Origin: Halioglobus sp.
Lineage (GTDB): Bacteria; Pseudomonadota; Gammaproteobacteria; Pseudomonadales; Halieaceae
Direction of reading: 5' to 3'
NCBI GenBank assembly: GCA_020443425.1
Contig: JAGRIE010000007.1
Coordinates: forward strand, 8,868 to 72,867
DNA: 64,000 nucleotides
The notes under the pieces were generated by a model that had not been told where the DNA came from, did no database searches, and worked only from the letters and a program-made list of their open reading frames with translations. A program made the translations under genes and the position numbers. Each line of letters starts with the position of its first letter. The first letter of the stretch is position 1. This document shows, in pieces, positions 53,820 to 62,965 of the stretch.

Positions 53820-54263
53820 ATGCCTGCTATTCTCCCTCCCCGTGCCCTGCTTCTGCTGTTGCTTGCAGTGTTCAGTGTGGGCGCCTGGTCAGCTGACGGC
53901 CGTATCCTCAGCTACGAGGGCGATGTGCGCGTCAACGGGGAACCGATAACCGCGGACACACTGCTCAGCCGCGATGACACAATCACCACGGGTCCGGATT
54001 CTTCCGTCAAGATCGTACTGACTGACAACAGTGTTCTCGACCTCGAAAGCAGCTCTGAAATCCTGATCAGTGATTACAGCTTCGACGCAAATGAACCGTC
54101 GACCAACACCAGCAAGGTCGACATCCTGTCCGGCACGCTGCGCTACGTCAGTGGCCGCATCGCCAAGGAAGACCCCGAAAACATCAGCTTCACTGCAGGC
54201 AACTCCACCATCGGTGTGCGCGGCACCTTTATCAGCATTTCTGTCTCCCCGTCCGGGGAGTAA
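53820..54263 (+). CDS. FecR-domain exported protein, truncated by an in-frame stop
   Basis: A 147-residue protein with a signal peptide (LLLLLLAVFSVGAWSADG) and a FecR-type domain: GRILSYEGDVRVNGEPI at the start and FTAGNSTIGVRGTFISISV at the end. FecR domains normally continue past the GVRGT segment with another strand region; this ORF stops 11 codons later at TAA (54261-54263). The next ORF is in the same frame, begins at the next codon and contains a segment resembling the missing half. Start at ATG 53820 with AAGAAGG upstream; a longer ORF from 53781 has no signal-like start. Confidence 0.72.
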   Translation: MPAILPPRALLLLLLAVFSVGAWSADGRILSYEGDVRVNGEPITADTLLSRDDTITTGPDSSVKIVLTDNSVLDLESSSEILISDYSFDANEPSTNTSKVDILSGTLRYVSGRIAKEDPENISFTAGNSTIGVRGTFISISVSPSGE

Positions 54264-55058
54264 TTGGTGCGGTCACCCCACAAAGCCCTTCCCTGTTTTG
54301 TCCTGCTGATGTCCGGCGTTGTGGGCGCCTGGGCGGCGCCCGGCGATGTGGTCGTGAATGTCGAGGCCATGATCGGGGAGGCTACAATCGTCAACCGGCA
54401 ACCCGACGGTCAACAGGAAAAGCTCGTCATACCCACCGGCAAAACCACCAGCAAGGATCCCGGCACCGGCCAAATACTGCTGGCGCCCTCCAGTACCCCG
54501 AACAAAGTCAATGAAGTGGTGCGGGCAATTGCGGCATCAAGCCCCGATTCGGAGAAACAACCGCCCTCTGACGACGGCTGCAGCCAGGGAAACGCGCCAC
54601 AGCGCCTCTCCCCGCGCCCCGAATACGATGAAGCTGCCGCAAGCGCGATCAACAAGCAGTTGGAGAGCTTGAGTTCCGGTGAACTGATGATGGTGATGGC
54701 GGTTCTGATCAACAACGCCAAACACCTGTGCATCGACGCCTCGACCGTGGCCAACGCCGTCAGCCTGATCTCTACCACACGACCGGAAGAAGCCGCCAAC
54801 GCAGTATTTGTCGCGTCGCTTCTGGATCCGGATCACGCCGATAATTACTCGGATGCCGCCGCCAAGGCCGCGCCCGCACAGGCAGACAATATCAGGAAGG
54901 CCACAGCGGATGTGAAGGAGTTGAAAAAGGACTTCGGCGCCAAGATCACGCCCCTGCAACCGACACCCAAACCAACCACCAGATCCAACCCGCCTATCCA
55001 GCCGCTGCGTGATGTACCTCCTGGTGGCGCCATAGGTAAACCGCCAAGCCCTGAATAG
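54264..55058 (+). CDS. Exported protein of unknown function, possible continuation of the FecR gene
   Basis: A 264-residue ORF from TTG (54264) or GTG (54267), directly after the FecR-gene stop and in the same frame. A signal-like stretch CFVLLMSGVVGAWAAPGD is followed by VVVNVEAMIGEATIVN ... KLVIPTGKTTSK, which resembles the C-terminal half of a FecR domain. Then come a linker, a helical region (SAINKQLESLSSGELMMVM; RPEEAANAVFVASLL) and a proline-rich tail. Either a separate exported protein or the 3' part of one FecR gene split by a stop. It precedes the CHASE2 cyclase, a partner often seen with FecR-domain genes. Confidence 0.6.
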   Translation: MVRSPHKALPCFVLLMSGVVGAWAAPGDVVVNVEAMIGEATIVNRQPDGQQEKLVIPTGKTTSKDPGTGQILLAPSSTPNKVNEVVRAIAASSPDSEKQPPSDDGCSQGNAPQRLSPRPEYDEAAASAINKQLESLSSGELMMVMAVLINNAKHLCIDASTVANAVSLISTTRPEEAANAVFVASLLDPDHADNYSDAAAKAAPAQADNIRKATADVKELKKDFGAKITPLQPTPKPTTRSNPPIQPLRDVPPGGAIGKPPSPE

Positions 55059-55102
55059 CGCCCGGCAGATAGCGGCGTGGGATTGGGAAAAGAAAGCCGT
55101 AC

Positions 55103-57289
55103 ATGAAGCAGTATCTTTCCAGACATCGCTCCAGAATTACACTGGGCATAGCGTTCACACTGCTCGCGCTCTGGCTGCAAATGTCCGGCGCCGACTCCAG
55201 TCGCACGATAATCAATCGCCTGGACTTCCTCGCCTACGACCTGCGCCTCAACCTGACGCTGCCGGAGCAACCACCCGCTGATGGCAATGTGGTAATCATC
55301 GATATCGATGAGGACAGTCTCAGGACTGAAGGCCGCTGGCCCTGGAGCCGTGAGAAAATGGGTGCGCTGGTCACCGCGCTGAACGCCGCCGGTGCGCGCA
55401 CCATCGGCTTCGACGTGGCCTTCGCTGAACCCGAGCGCAATGTCGCCCAGGAGTTGATTGATACGGTCTCGGGGACGGGTGCCGTTCAGCACCTGGATTA
55501 CCTCGAGCAACTGATACCGCAGATGGACCGCGACCTGGCTTTCTCGGAAATCCTGCGGGATCGCAATGTCGTACTGGGATTCCTGCTGCACTCCGATGGC
55601 GATATCTCAGTAGGCGCCCTGCCGTCCCCCTGGACAATCATCGCGCCGGAGCAGCAGGGACGCCTCACCCTGCCCATTATGTCGAGTTACACCGGCAATA
55701 TGGCGCTGCTGCAAAAAGCCGCAAACCATGGCGGCTTTCTGAACACCACAATGGATGCCGACGGTGTACTGCGGAGCACACCGCTGGTGCTGGGGATGGA
55801 CGGCGCTATCTACCCGTCACTGTCACTGGCGATGGCGCGGCGCCACTCGAAATCGCTGCGCTTCAAAATCGATACGGCGCACGCTGGCGCCAGTGAGCGT
55901 ATTACCGGGCTGTGGCTGGACCGCACGCTGATTCCAACCGATCAGTACGGCCGGGTGCTGATACCCTATTCCGGCAAACGCGGCAGCATTCCCTATGTGT
56001 CAGCGACGGATGTGATCCATGCGCCCTCCCCCGATGCCTTTCCGGAACTGCAAGATGCAGCGGTATTGATAGGCTCCTCGGCACTGGGGCTGTCCGACCT
56101 TGTCAGCACTCCCACCGGCCCGACATTCCCCGGTGTCGAAGTGCACGCCACCGTGCTGCAGCGAATTCTCTCCGGCATGCCGTTTCCGCGCGTACCTGAC
56201 TGGGGCAACGCCGCCAGCGCACTGGCGATTGCGCTAACCGGCTTGTTGCTGTCGTTCCTGTGCCCGGCCTTTGGCGCACTGGCCATCACGGTATTTGCCG
56301 TGGGGTTTATCGGCTTGATGATTGCCTACGACGCCTGGCTGTGGACCTCGGCCCAACTGGCACTGTCTCCGGTAATGCCACTGCTCACAGTACTGGCAAT
56401 CATCGCCATGAATATCCTGGTTGGCTATTTCGCCGAGGCGAAGCAAAAGCGCCAGGTGCGCAAGGCCTTCAGCTCCTATATGGCGCCGGCACTGGTCGAC
56501 CAGTTGGTGGGCAACCCCGATAGCCTGCGACTGACGGGTGAATCTCGGGAGATGTCCTTCCTGTTTTCCGATATCGCCGGCTTTACCTCGTTCACTGAGA
56601 ATGCCAGTCCGGAGTTGCTGGTCTCGGTACTGAATGAATACCTGGAAGCCATGTGCCATGCGGTGATGGAGCATGGCGGCACCATCGACAAGATTGTCGG
56701 CGATGCAGTGGTGGGCATTTTCAACGCGCCTCTCGATCAACCGGACCACGCCGAGCGGGCGGTCAAGTGCGCCCTGGCGATGGATCATATCAGCACGCAG
56801 TTCATCGCCAAGATGCGGGCGCGCGACATGGCGTTCGGCATCACCCGCATCGGTATCAATACAGGCAGGGCGATTGTGGGAAATTTCGGCGGCGCCGAGC
56901 GTTTTGACTATACTGCTCACGGTGACGCCATCAATACCGCCGCTCGCATGGAGAGTGTGAACAAGCACCTGGGCACACGGATCTGTATCGCCGGCAGTAC
57001 CGTAGCACAGTGTCCGGATCATTATTTCAGGCCCATCGGCTCGCTGGTGCTGAAAGGTAAAACGGAGGCCATACCGGCTTTTGAACCGATTTCAGAACAC
57101 GCCGCCGATTCTGCATTTGTGGTGCGCTATTGTGAAGCGTTTGATTTGCTCTCGCGGGAAGATGCAGCAGCGAAGGATTTGTTTGAACAACTCAAATTGG
57201 AATACCCGGAGGACCCGCTGGTGAACCTGCACTACCAGAGACTCACCTCTGGCATACTATCGCCCATTATCGTGCTTGCGGAGAAGTGA
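55103..57289 (+). CDS. CHASE2-domain class III adenylate cyclase
   Basis: A 728-residue cyclase. Layout: N-terminal membrane helix (about 12-30), extracytoplasmic CHASE2 sensor (about 45-330), three membrane helices (about 370-450), a short linker, then the catalytic domain (about 470-670). Catalytic residues are intact: metal aspartates D490 (LFSDIAGF) and D534 (KIVGDAVVG), adenine-selecting K530 and D602 (FDYTAHGD), and N611/R615 (NTAARMES). This predicts cAMP synthesis controlled by a periplasmic signal. It overlaps the SulP gene by 14 bp, and that transporter carries a cyclic-nucleotide-binding domain. Confidence 0.92.
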   Translation: MKQYLSRHRSRITLGIAFTLLALWLQMSGADSSRTIINRLDFLAYDLRLNLTLPEQPPADGNVVIIDIDEDSLRTEGRWPWSREKMGALVTALNAAGARTIGFDVAFAEPERNVAQELIDTVSGTGAVQHLDYLEQLIPQMDRDLAFSEILRDRNVVLGFLLHSDGDISVGALPSPWTIIAPEQQGRLTLPIMSSYTGNMALLQKAANHGGFLNTTMDADGVLRSTPLVLGMDGAIYPSLSLAMARRHSKSLRFKIDTAHAGASERITGLWLDRTLIPTDQYGRVLIPYSGKRGSIPYVSATDVIHAPSPDAFPELQDAAVLIGSSALGLSDLVSTPTGPTFPGVEVHATVLQRILSGMPFPRVPDWGNAASALAIALTGLLLSFLCPAFGALAITVFAVGFIGLMIAYDAWLWTSAQLALSPVMPLLTVLAIIAMNILVGYFAEAKQKRQVRKAFSSYMAPALVDQLVGNPDSLRLTGESREMSFLFSDIAGFTSFTENASPELLVSVLNEYLEAMCHAVMEHGGTIDKIVGDAVVGIFNAPLDQPDHAERAVKCALAMDHISTQFIAKMRARDMAFGITRIGINTGRAIVGNFGGAERFDYTAHGDAINTAARMESVNKHLGTRICIAGSTVAQCPDHYFRPIGSLVLKGKTEAIPAFEPISEHAADSAFVVRYCEAFDLLSREDAAAKDLFEQLKLEYPEDPLVNLHYQRLTSGILSPIIVLAEK

Positions 57290-59531
57290 CATACAGCGCT
57301 CGATCAAACAATCACTGCAGGACTTCCGCAACCTCAGCGCGGATGATTTTCTCTCCATTCTGCTGGCAGGCCTTATCGCAGGCATCGTCACCCTGATTTC
57401 CAGTGTGAGTTTTGCCGCGCTGATTTTTCATGGCGAACTCACCCCGTACCTGTCATCCGCTATCACCATCCTGATCTCCACTGCCGTGGTGGCGGGCTCG
57501 ATATTCAGCCTGTTCAGCGCCGCCCGACCAGTGGTTGCCCTCCCCGACGATGACACCGCACCGGTGCTGGCATTGATGGCGACACTGATCATCGCCAGTT
57601 CCCCTGCGGGCACACCGGGTAATGTGCTGTTTGTCACGACCTTCGGGGCACTGGCTTGCGCAGCACTGTTGACGGGCATCGTACTGACAGTGCTCGGCTA
57701 TTTCCGGCTCGGTTCGCTGGTGCGGTACTTGCCTTACTCCGTGATGGGCGGCTACTTCGCAGGCGCCGGATGGCTGATGATCCAGGGGGCGCTGCGCATG
57801 GTCTGTGATCTCCCGCTGGCATCGGTGGAGAATATTATCGCGCTTTTCGAGCCCTCGGCACTGTGGCGCTGGCTGCCCGCCGTGGTCGCTGCAATCTGTA
57901 TACGCTGGGCCATACGCCACTGGCACCGCGCACTGGCCATGCCCCTGATCATGCTGCTGCTGACGCTGGTATTTTACGCGCTGACCGCACTGGTTGGCCT
58001 GGGTCCGGCGCAGTTGATGGCGGACGGCTGGCTGGTCGGGCCGTTCCCGCAGGTCAGTCCGCAGCTGTTCAACCCGGTGCTGTTCGAGGGCTCTGCCGAC
58101 CTTGACTGGAGCCTGGTGGTGGCAAATATGAGCAGCGTCGGCACCATTATCATGCTCAGCGCCGTATCACTGATGCTGACCGCCAGCGGCCTGTCTGTGC
58201 TGCAGCGCAACAACTTTGACATCAACCGGGAGTTGATGGTGGCCGGATTCGCCAACACGGTCAGCGGCGTCGGGGGCGGCCTGATCGCGCTGCCTTCGAT
58301 GTCACTGACAGAGCTGGCGATGAAGGTGGGAGCACCCAACAGCCGGCTGGTAGGGCTTGTAGTAGCGGCGTTTTGCGCACTGATGCTGTTCTTCGGCATG
58401 TCACTTATCGCCTGGTTTCCGAAAACCATCGTCGCCGGGCTGTTGATCTTCCTCGGAATTTCACTGCTGGAGCGATGGCTGATTGAAGCCCGCAAAAAAC
58501 TTCCCCGACTGGAATACCTTGTGGTCGTAATGATCGTGCTGGCAGTGGCGGCAGTCGGCTTCCTCGAGGGTGTCATGGTAGGCCTGCTGGGCGCCATCGT
58601 CCTGTTCGTCATCAACTACAGCAGAATCAATGTTGTGCGCTATGCGCTGACAGGCAGGGAGCGCGGCAGCAATGTGGAACGCAATAACGCCGAGGAGCAA
58701 TACCTGCGGGACACCGGCGGCCAGACACTGATCCTGAAGCTCGAGGGCTATCTTTTTTTTGGCACGGCCGCAGCACTCGCCCGGCGCATCGAAGATCGAC
58801 TGAAAGACACGGCACAGCCGCCGCTGCGATACGCCGTGCTGGACTTTGCGCAGGTCACGGAAATGGACTCTTCCGCTGCGCTCAGCTTTATGAAGCTCGC
58901 ACAGGAAGCGTCACAGTTCAATTTTTTCCTGGTGTTGACCGGGCTGACCCGCAAGATGCAAAAGCGCTTGATGGGTAGCTGGTTCGAAGAGGAGAACACC
59001 AGCTACATCCAGATACTGCCTGATCTCGACAGAGGCGTTGAATGGTGCGAGGAGCGTATCCTGAAAGAACAGGCGCTGGCCGATGAGGCACAAGTGGGTA
59101 TTCTGCAGCAGATATTCGAGCACTTGCCGACGCACGAAGACCATACCATCCTGGAAGACTACCTGGAGCACCGCCATGTGGAGCCAGGCGATCAGCTCGC
59201 CACCCAGGGCGAGCCCTCCAACGAGATGTTCCTGCTCGAGACCTGCACGGCGTCGGTTTACCTCGACACCAACTCCGGCATGAAACACCGGATTCGACGC
59301 GCCGGCGCCGGCACGGTGTTCGGCGAGGTCGGGTTCTACCTCGGCACCCCGCGCACTGCCACCGTAATTGTGGATACTGGCGGTGACCTGTTCGTCCTCA
59401 GCCAGGATGCCAATGCCCGGCTGGAGAGGGAACACCCGCTGATAGCCGCGGCCCTGCACAAGTTCATGATTCGCATCATCACCCGACGACTGCAATTGAC
59501 CACCGCAACCCTGCGGGCTGTATTAACCTGA
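57276..59531 (+). CDS. SulP-family anion transporter with STAS and cyclic-nucleotide-binding domains
   Basis: A 751-residue protein. The first 450 residues form a SulP-type membrane domain (YLPYSVMGGYFAGAGWLM; VSGVGGGLIALPSMSLTELA). STAS follows at about 480-600 (AVLDFAQVTEMDSSAALSFM), then a cyclic-nucleotide-binding domain at about 620-740. Its phosphate-binding cassette FGEVGFYLGTPRTATV keeps the ribose-binding E684 and phosphate-binding R693, so binding is likely. Bicarbonate, sulfate or a carboxylate are possible substrates. The start TTG lies inside the cyclase gene and has no good ribosome-binding site; an alternative start a few codons in cannot be excluded. Confidence 0.9.
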   Translation: MRRSDIQRSIKQSLQDFRNLSADDFLSILLAGLIAGIVTLISSVSFAALIFHGELTPYLSSAITILISTAVVAGSIFSLFSAARPVVALPDDDTAPVLALMATLIIASSPAGTPGNVLFVTTFGALACAALLTGIVLTVLGYFRLGSLVRYLPYSVMGGYFAGAGWLMIQGALRMVCDLPLASVENIIALFEPSALWRWLPAVVAAICIRWAIRHWHRALAMPLIMLLLTLVFYALTALVGLGPAQLMADGWLVGPFPQVSPQLFNPVLFEGSADLDWSLVVANMSSVGTIIMLSAVSLMLTASGLSVLQRNNFDINRELMVAGFANTVSGVGGGLIALPSMSLTELAMKVGAPNSRLVGLVVAAFCALMLFFGMSLIAWFPKTIVAGLLIFLGISLLERWLIEARKKLPRLEYLVVVMIVLAVAAVGFLEGVMVGLLGAIVLFVINYSRINVVRYALTGRERGSNVERNNAEEQYLRDTGGQTLILKLEGYLFFGTAAALARRIEDRLKDTAQPPLRYAVLDFAQVTEMDSSAALSFMKLAQEASQFNFFLVLTGLTRKMQKRLMGSWFEEENTSYIQILPDLDRGVEWCEERILKEQALADEAQVGILQQIFEHLPTHEDHTILEDYLEHRHVEPGDQLATQGEPSNEMFLLETCTASVYLDTNSGMKHRIRRAGAGTVFGEVGFYLGTPRTATVIVDTGGDLFVLSQDANARLEREHPLIAAALHKFMIRIITRRLQLTTATLRAVLT

Positions 59532-59557
59532 GACATCACGCAGTACGGAGACAAGAT

Positions 59558-59938
59558 ATGGACTGCCCTAAATGTCGCGCCTCGATGGAGACGGTCGAGT
59601 TCGGTACCGATATCGTGGTAAAGCGCTGCACCGGATGCCATGGCCTGTTCTGTAGCTGGCAAACGCTGCAGCGCCTGCGCGAAGAGTGGCTGTCGGAAGC
59701 TGTTCTGGATCAGGGCAGCGCGGCAGTGGGCGCAAAACAGAACAGCATGCTCGATATAAGCTGCCCGGACTGCAGCGCCACCATGGTGGCTGTCAGGGAC
59801 CCGAAGCAGTCACTGATCACACTGGACAGCTGCCCCGCGTGTGACGGCGTCTTCCTCGACGCCGGCGAACTGACGAATATGAAATCCGCCACCCTGATGG
59901 ATCACGTGCGACACCTGCTGTCTAAGCTTGGCAAATAG
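59558..59938 (+). CDS. Zinc-ribbon protein with two zf-TFIIB-like units
   Basis: A 126-residue protein with two four-cysteine zinc ribbons: CPKC ... CTGCHGLF (residues 3-28) and CPDC ... CPACDGVFLDAGEL (about 70-105). The spacing and the GVFLDAGEL end are typical of zf-TFIIB-like bacterial proteins of unknown role. GGAGAC is eight bases before the ATG. It follows the SulP gene by 26 bp. Its 3' end overlaps the HD-domain gene by 17 bp. Confidence 0.85.
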   Translation: MDCPKCRASMETVEFGTDIVVKRCTGCHGLFCSWQTLQRLREEWLSEAVLDQGSAAVGAKQNSMLDISCPDCSATMVAVRDPKQSLITLDSCPACDGVFLDAGELTNMKSATLMDHVRHLLSKLGK

Positions 59939-60614
59939 CAGGCTCGCCAAAACCCTGTTCGCACAGATCGCTGGTATAGCGGCTGATATTTGACTGCGCC
60001 TGCTGCTCCAGCAATTCCCGGAAGAAAGCCGACTGGTAGAGACTCGGCCAGCGCTGGAGCTCAGCGAGAAAACGCAATTTCCCCTGGTAGTACGTCTTGT
60101 CGTCCACATCCCCGGCCTCATGACGCAGCGCATTTGAATCGGCGAGGTATTCCTCCCAGGGCAGGCCAAACCCGGACAGGTCAATGTCCACAACAAAGGC
60201 GGTGGCAGTGTCTCCGGCGGCGCCGGTATGCTGCGTCGCGAGAATGAATTCAGAAACCCTGTCGACAAAATCACCGGGCATTGCCGGACCTGCGACATCG
60301 CGAAAATATGCGGCGCTGAGGATCTCGTTATCCCGGGCGCCGTAGTGGTAGATAATATCGTGGAACCAAATCGCCATTTCAGTGGCGGCAAACTCGTCGA
60401 TAGCGTCTTTCGCGAGATCCAGTTGCCCCAGACAATGCTGGATGTGCTCAAGTGTGTGGTAGTAGCGGTGCGACTCCCGGTAGTGGGATGCCAGTTTCTG
60501 CCAGACCTGATCTACATCCGGACCAGAGCAGCCCAGCCACAGGCTGCGGAATCGCTCTTCAAGATATTTTTTGTCCACACGGTACTCCAGTACTGATTGG
60601 CGAGTACGCAACAT
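59922..60614 (-). CDS. HD-domain metal-dependent phosphohydrolase-like protein
   Basis: A 230-residue HD-domain protein. Metal-binding residues are suggested by YYHTLEHIQHCL and the HD pair in AIWFHDIIYHYGARDNE, followed by TQHTG and VVDIDLSGFG, the pattern of a conserved predicted metal-dependent hydrolase family (YpgQ/COG4339 type). The substrate is unknown; relatives have been linked to nucleotide or phosphate-ester hydrolysis. It is convergent with the zinc-ribbon gene. Confidence 0.82.
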   Translation of the reverse strand: MLRTRQSVLEYRVDKKYLEERFRSLWLGCSGPDVDQVWQKLASHYRESHRYYHTLEHIQHCLGQLDLAKDAIDEFAATEMAIWFHDIIYHYGARDNEILSAAYFRDVAGPAMPGDFVDRVSEFILATQHTGAAGDTATAFVVDIDLSGFGLPWEEYLADSNALRHEAGDVDDKTYYQGKLRFLAELQRWPSLYQSAFFRELLEQQAQSNISRYTSDLCEQGFGEPAICQA

Positions 60615-60808
60615 CCCTGATCACATGTGCTGGTGGCCGCTGAATCGTGTTCCAGACACCGACATTTCCCGCTTGTTTTCTATGAGCTTAGCATAGCCCC
60701 AATAACGACGAGGAATTAATATTCACAACTGCGTCACAGTTTAAATCACCCAGGCTTACACTCATTGTGGTGGCCGCACCAGCGGCTTGCCGGGACCGGC
60801 AACCCCTC

Positions 60809-61834
60809 TCAGGCGAGGGCGTCAGGCTTCTCCGCTGCCCGGTCCAGGCTGACCACACACCAGCAGTGCGCGCAGAACAGCAGGAAGTAGCACAACAGGC
60901 TCAGGTATTCGGGGATGCCTTCCAGCAGCAGTCCCGCCAATGCGCACAAGACCGCATACCCCATCATCAACAGCAGGGTTTGCCGCCGCCCGAACCCGCG
61001 ATCCATCAGGGTATGGTGCAGGTGGGAGCGGTCCGCCCGCACCAGGCTGTGCCCGCGCCTGGCGCGGCGCAACATGGTGGCGAGCATATCCATCAGCGGC
61101 AGCGTGACCAGCCACAGCGCTGTTACCGGTTTGATCAGGGCATTGTCTCCCTGCGAGAAATACACCAGCGAAGCCGTCACCAGAAAGCCCAGCGTGACAC
61201 TGCCGGCGTCACCGAGGAACATTTTTGGAATCCACCGGTTGTCCGGCCCCAGATTGAAAAGCAGGAACACCGCCAGCGGCACCAGCATCAGCAGCACCGC
61301 ATTCGCCATCGGGTGGGCGGCCTGCTCGGCGAGCAGGTACAGCACCAGCAGCGGCAGGAAAATGGTACTTGCGGCCAGGCCGTCGATGCCGTCAATCATA
61401 TTGTACGCGTTACTCAATCCCGCCACTGCCAGCGCCGAGAGGGGTATGGTCAGCAGCAGCAGTGGGATATCACCCAGTGCCAGCAGGTTCCCGACATTGC
61501 CGATCGCGATACCGCCAAAGGAAGCGAGCAGTATACCGCTGGCAAACTCCAGCAGCAGGCGCGCGCTGGCCCTGATGTGGCGCACGTCGTCAAACACGCC
61601 AATCAGGAATACCGCGCAGGCGATCAGCAGCATCGGGTAGGTGTAAGGTGCGATACCCAACACAAATGTGCCGAAAAGAATGGTCAGGAAGACCGCTATG
61701 CCACCGGTGAGCGGCACATTACCCTGGTGTCGCTTGCGCTCCGAGGGGCCATCTACCAGGCCAGCGCGGGCTCCGATGCTCACCGAAACCCGGGTGATCA
61801 GCAGCGCGGCCAGCAGTATTTGCAGTATCAGCAC
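60809..61834 (-). CDS. WecA/MraY-type undecaprenyl-phosphate sugar-1-phosphate transferase
   Basis: A 341-residue membrane protein with about 10-11 helices. Family landmarks are KRHQGNVPLTGG, IGVFDDVRHI with the metal-binding Asp pair, NAYNMIDGIDGLAAS and LGDAGSVTLGFLV. RADRSHLHHTLMDRG is the WecA-type HIHH-like loop. It would put the first sugar phosphate, usually GlcNAc- or a related 1-phosphate, on undecaprenyl phosphate to start each repeat unit. No other priming transferase is in the locus. Confidence 0.92.
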   Translation of the reverse strand: MLILQILLAALLITRVSVSIGARAGLVDGPSERKRHQGNVPLTGGIAVFLTILFGTFVLGIAPYTYPMLLIACAVFLIGVFDDVRHIRASARLLLEFASGILLASFGGIAIGNVGNLLALGDIPLLLLTIPLSALAVAGLSNAYNMIDGIDGLAASTIFLPLLVLYLLAEQAAHPMANAVLLMLVPLAVFLLFNLGPDNRWIPKMFLGDAGSVTLGFLVTASLVYFSQGDNALIKPVTALWLVTLPLMDMLATMLRRARRGHSLVRADRSHLHHTLMDRGFGRRQTLLLMMGYAVLCALAGLLLEGIPEYLSLLCYFLLFCAHCWCVVSLDRAAEKPDALA

Positions 61835-61949
61835 TTCAGCAGGCTCATCGGGTGCAACGCCGTCGCACGGACAGCGGAAGGTAACGGGTTATAACGATCG
61901 TGATATATCATCCTCGGCCAACCCCGACCAGGCCTCTCACACTATTCGT

Positions 61950-62891
61950 TCAAAGCATCCCTTCGAAATACTTGATTGCCAGGCGTAATCCTTCATCCAG
62001 CTCGATTTTCGGCTCCCAGTCCAATGTCGATTTCGCCAGCGCTATATTGGGCTGGCGCTGCATCGGATCATCATTGGGCAGCGGGCGCAGAACCAGTTCA
62101 GACCTTGAACCGGTCAGCTTGATCACTTTCTCGGCCAGTTCCCTGATGGTGAACTCATTGGGGTTGCCGAGGTTTATCGGGCCTGTAATATCATCAGCAG
62201 TGGCCATCAGGCGGATGAACCCTTCGATAAGGTCATCCACATAACAGAAAGACCGGGTCTGGGAGCCGTCGCCGAACAGCGTGATCGGCTCCCCGCGCAG
62301 CGCCTGCATAATGAAATTGGAGACCACCCTGCCGTCATTGGGGTGCATATTGGGACCGTAGGTATTAAAAATACGCGCGACCTTGATACGCAGATTGTGC
62401 TGGCGGTAGTAGTCGAAAAAGAGAGTCTCCGCACAGCGCTTGCCCTCGTCGTAGCAGGAGCGCTCACCGATCGGGTTTACGTGCCCCCAGTACGCCTCGT
62501 GCTGGGGGTGGATTTTCGGGTCGCCGTAGACTTCGCTGGTGGACGCCTGGAATATCCTGGCACCCGTGCGCTTGGCCAGACCCAGCATGTTAATCGCGCC
62601 ATGCACACTGGTCTTGGTGGTCTGTACCGGATCGTGCTGGTAGTGCACAGGGGAAGCGGGACAGGCGAGGTTATAGATTTCATCCACCTCCACGTACAGT
62701 GGAAAGGTAATATCGTGTCGCAGCAACTCAAAGTTGGGCTGGTCCAACAGTTCGACAATATTGTCTTTTGTGCCGGTAAAGAAGTTATCTGCGCAGATTA
62801 CGTCGTGCCCCTCGCCGACGAGGCGGCGGCACAGGTGTGATCCCAGGAAACCCGCGCCACCTGTGACCAGTACCCGTTTTCTTATATGCAT
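61950..62891 (-). CDS. UDP-glucuronate decarboxylase (UDP-xylose synthase)
   Basis: A 313-residue extended SDR. It begins [20 protein letters not shown], has the decarboxylase-type [12 protein letters not shown] and [19 protein letters not shown], the catalytic [10 protein letters not shown] and [11 protein letters not shown] motifs, and [20 protein letters not shown]. These are diagnostic of UXS. It converts UDP-glucuronate, made by Ugd at 32 kb, to UDP-xylose. It shares the strand of the WecA-type gene and marks the right edge of the polysaccharide locus. Confidence 0.95.
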   Translation of the reverse strand: MHIRKRVLVTGGAGFLGSHLCRRLVGEGHDVICADNFFTGTKDNIVELLDQPNFELLRHDITFPLYVEVDEIYNLACPASPVHYQHDPVQTTKTSVHGAINMLGLAKRTGARIFQASTSEVYGDPKIHPQHEAYWGHVNPIGERSCYDEGKRCAETLFFDYYRQHNLRIKVARIFNTYGPNMHPNDGRVVSNFIMQALRGEPITLFGDGSQTRSFCYVDDLIEGFIRLMATADDITGPINLGNPNEFTIRELAEKVIKLTGSRSELVLRPLPNDDPMQRQPNIALAKSTLDWEPKIELDEGLRLAIKYFEGML

Positions 62892-62965
62892 AGTGTTTCC
62901 ACATCCAGTCCAGCAACTGTGACTATTACTGTCACGGGGATGATCGCCAGCCGGTCAACCGTGGG

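Noticed and set aside
57276..57293. ATA codon at 57291 as the SulP start
   Set aside because: GGAGAAG lies just before it, but ATA initiation is very rare, so the TTG is reported and the start flagged as uncertain.
60767..61894. Open frame of 375 codons opposite the WecA-type gene
   Set aside because: Gln/Arg-rich translation without domains, fully antisense to a recognisable transferase.
62892..62965. Possible attachment-site copy of the tRNA-Leu 3' end near purA
   Set aside because: The short gap contains no match to the GGTTCAAGTCC or TCTGGGC segments.
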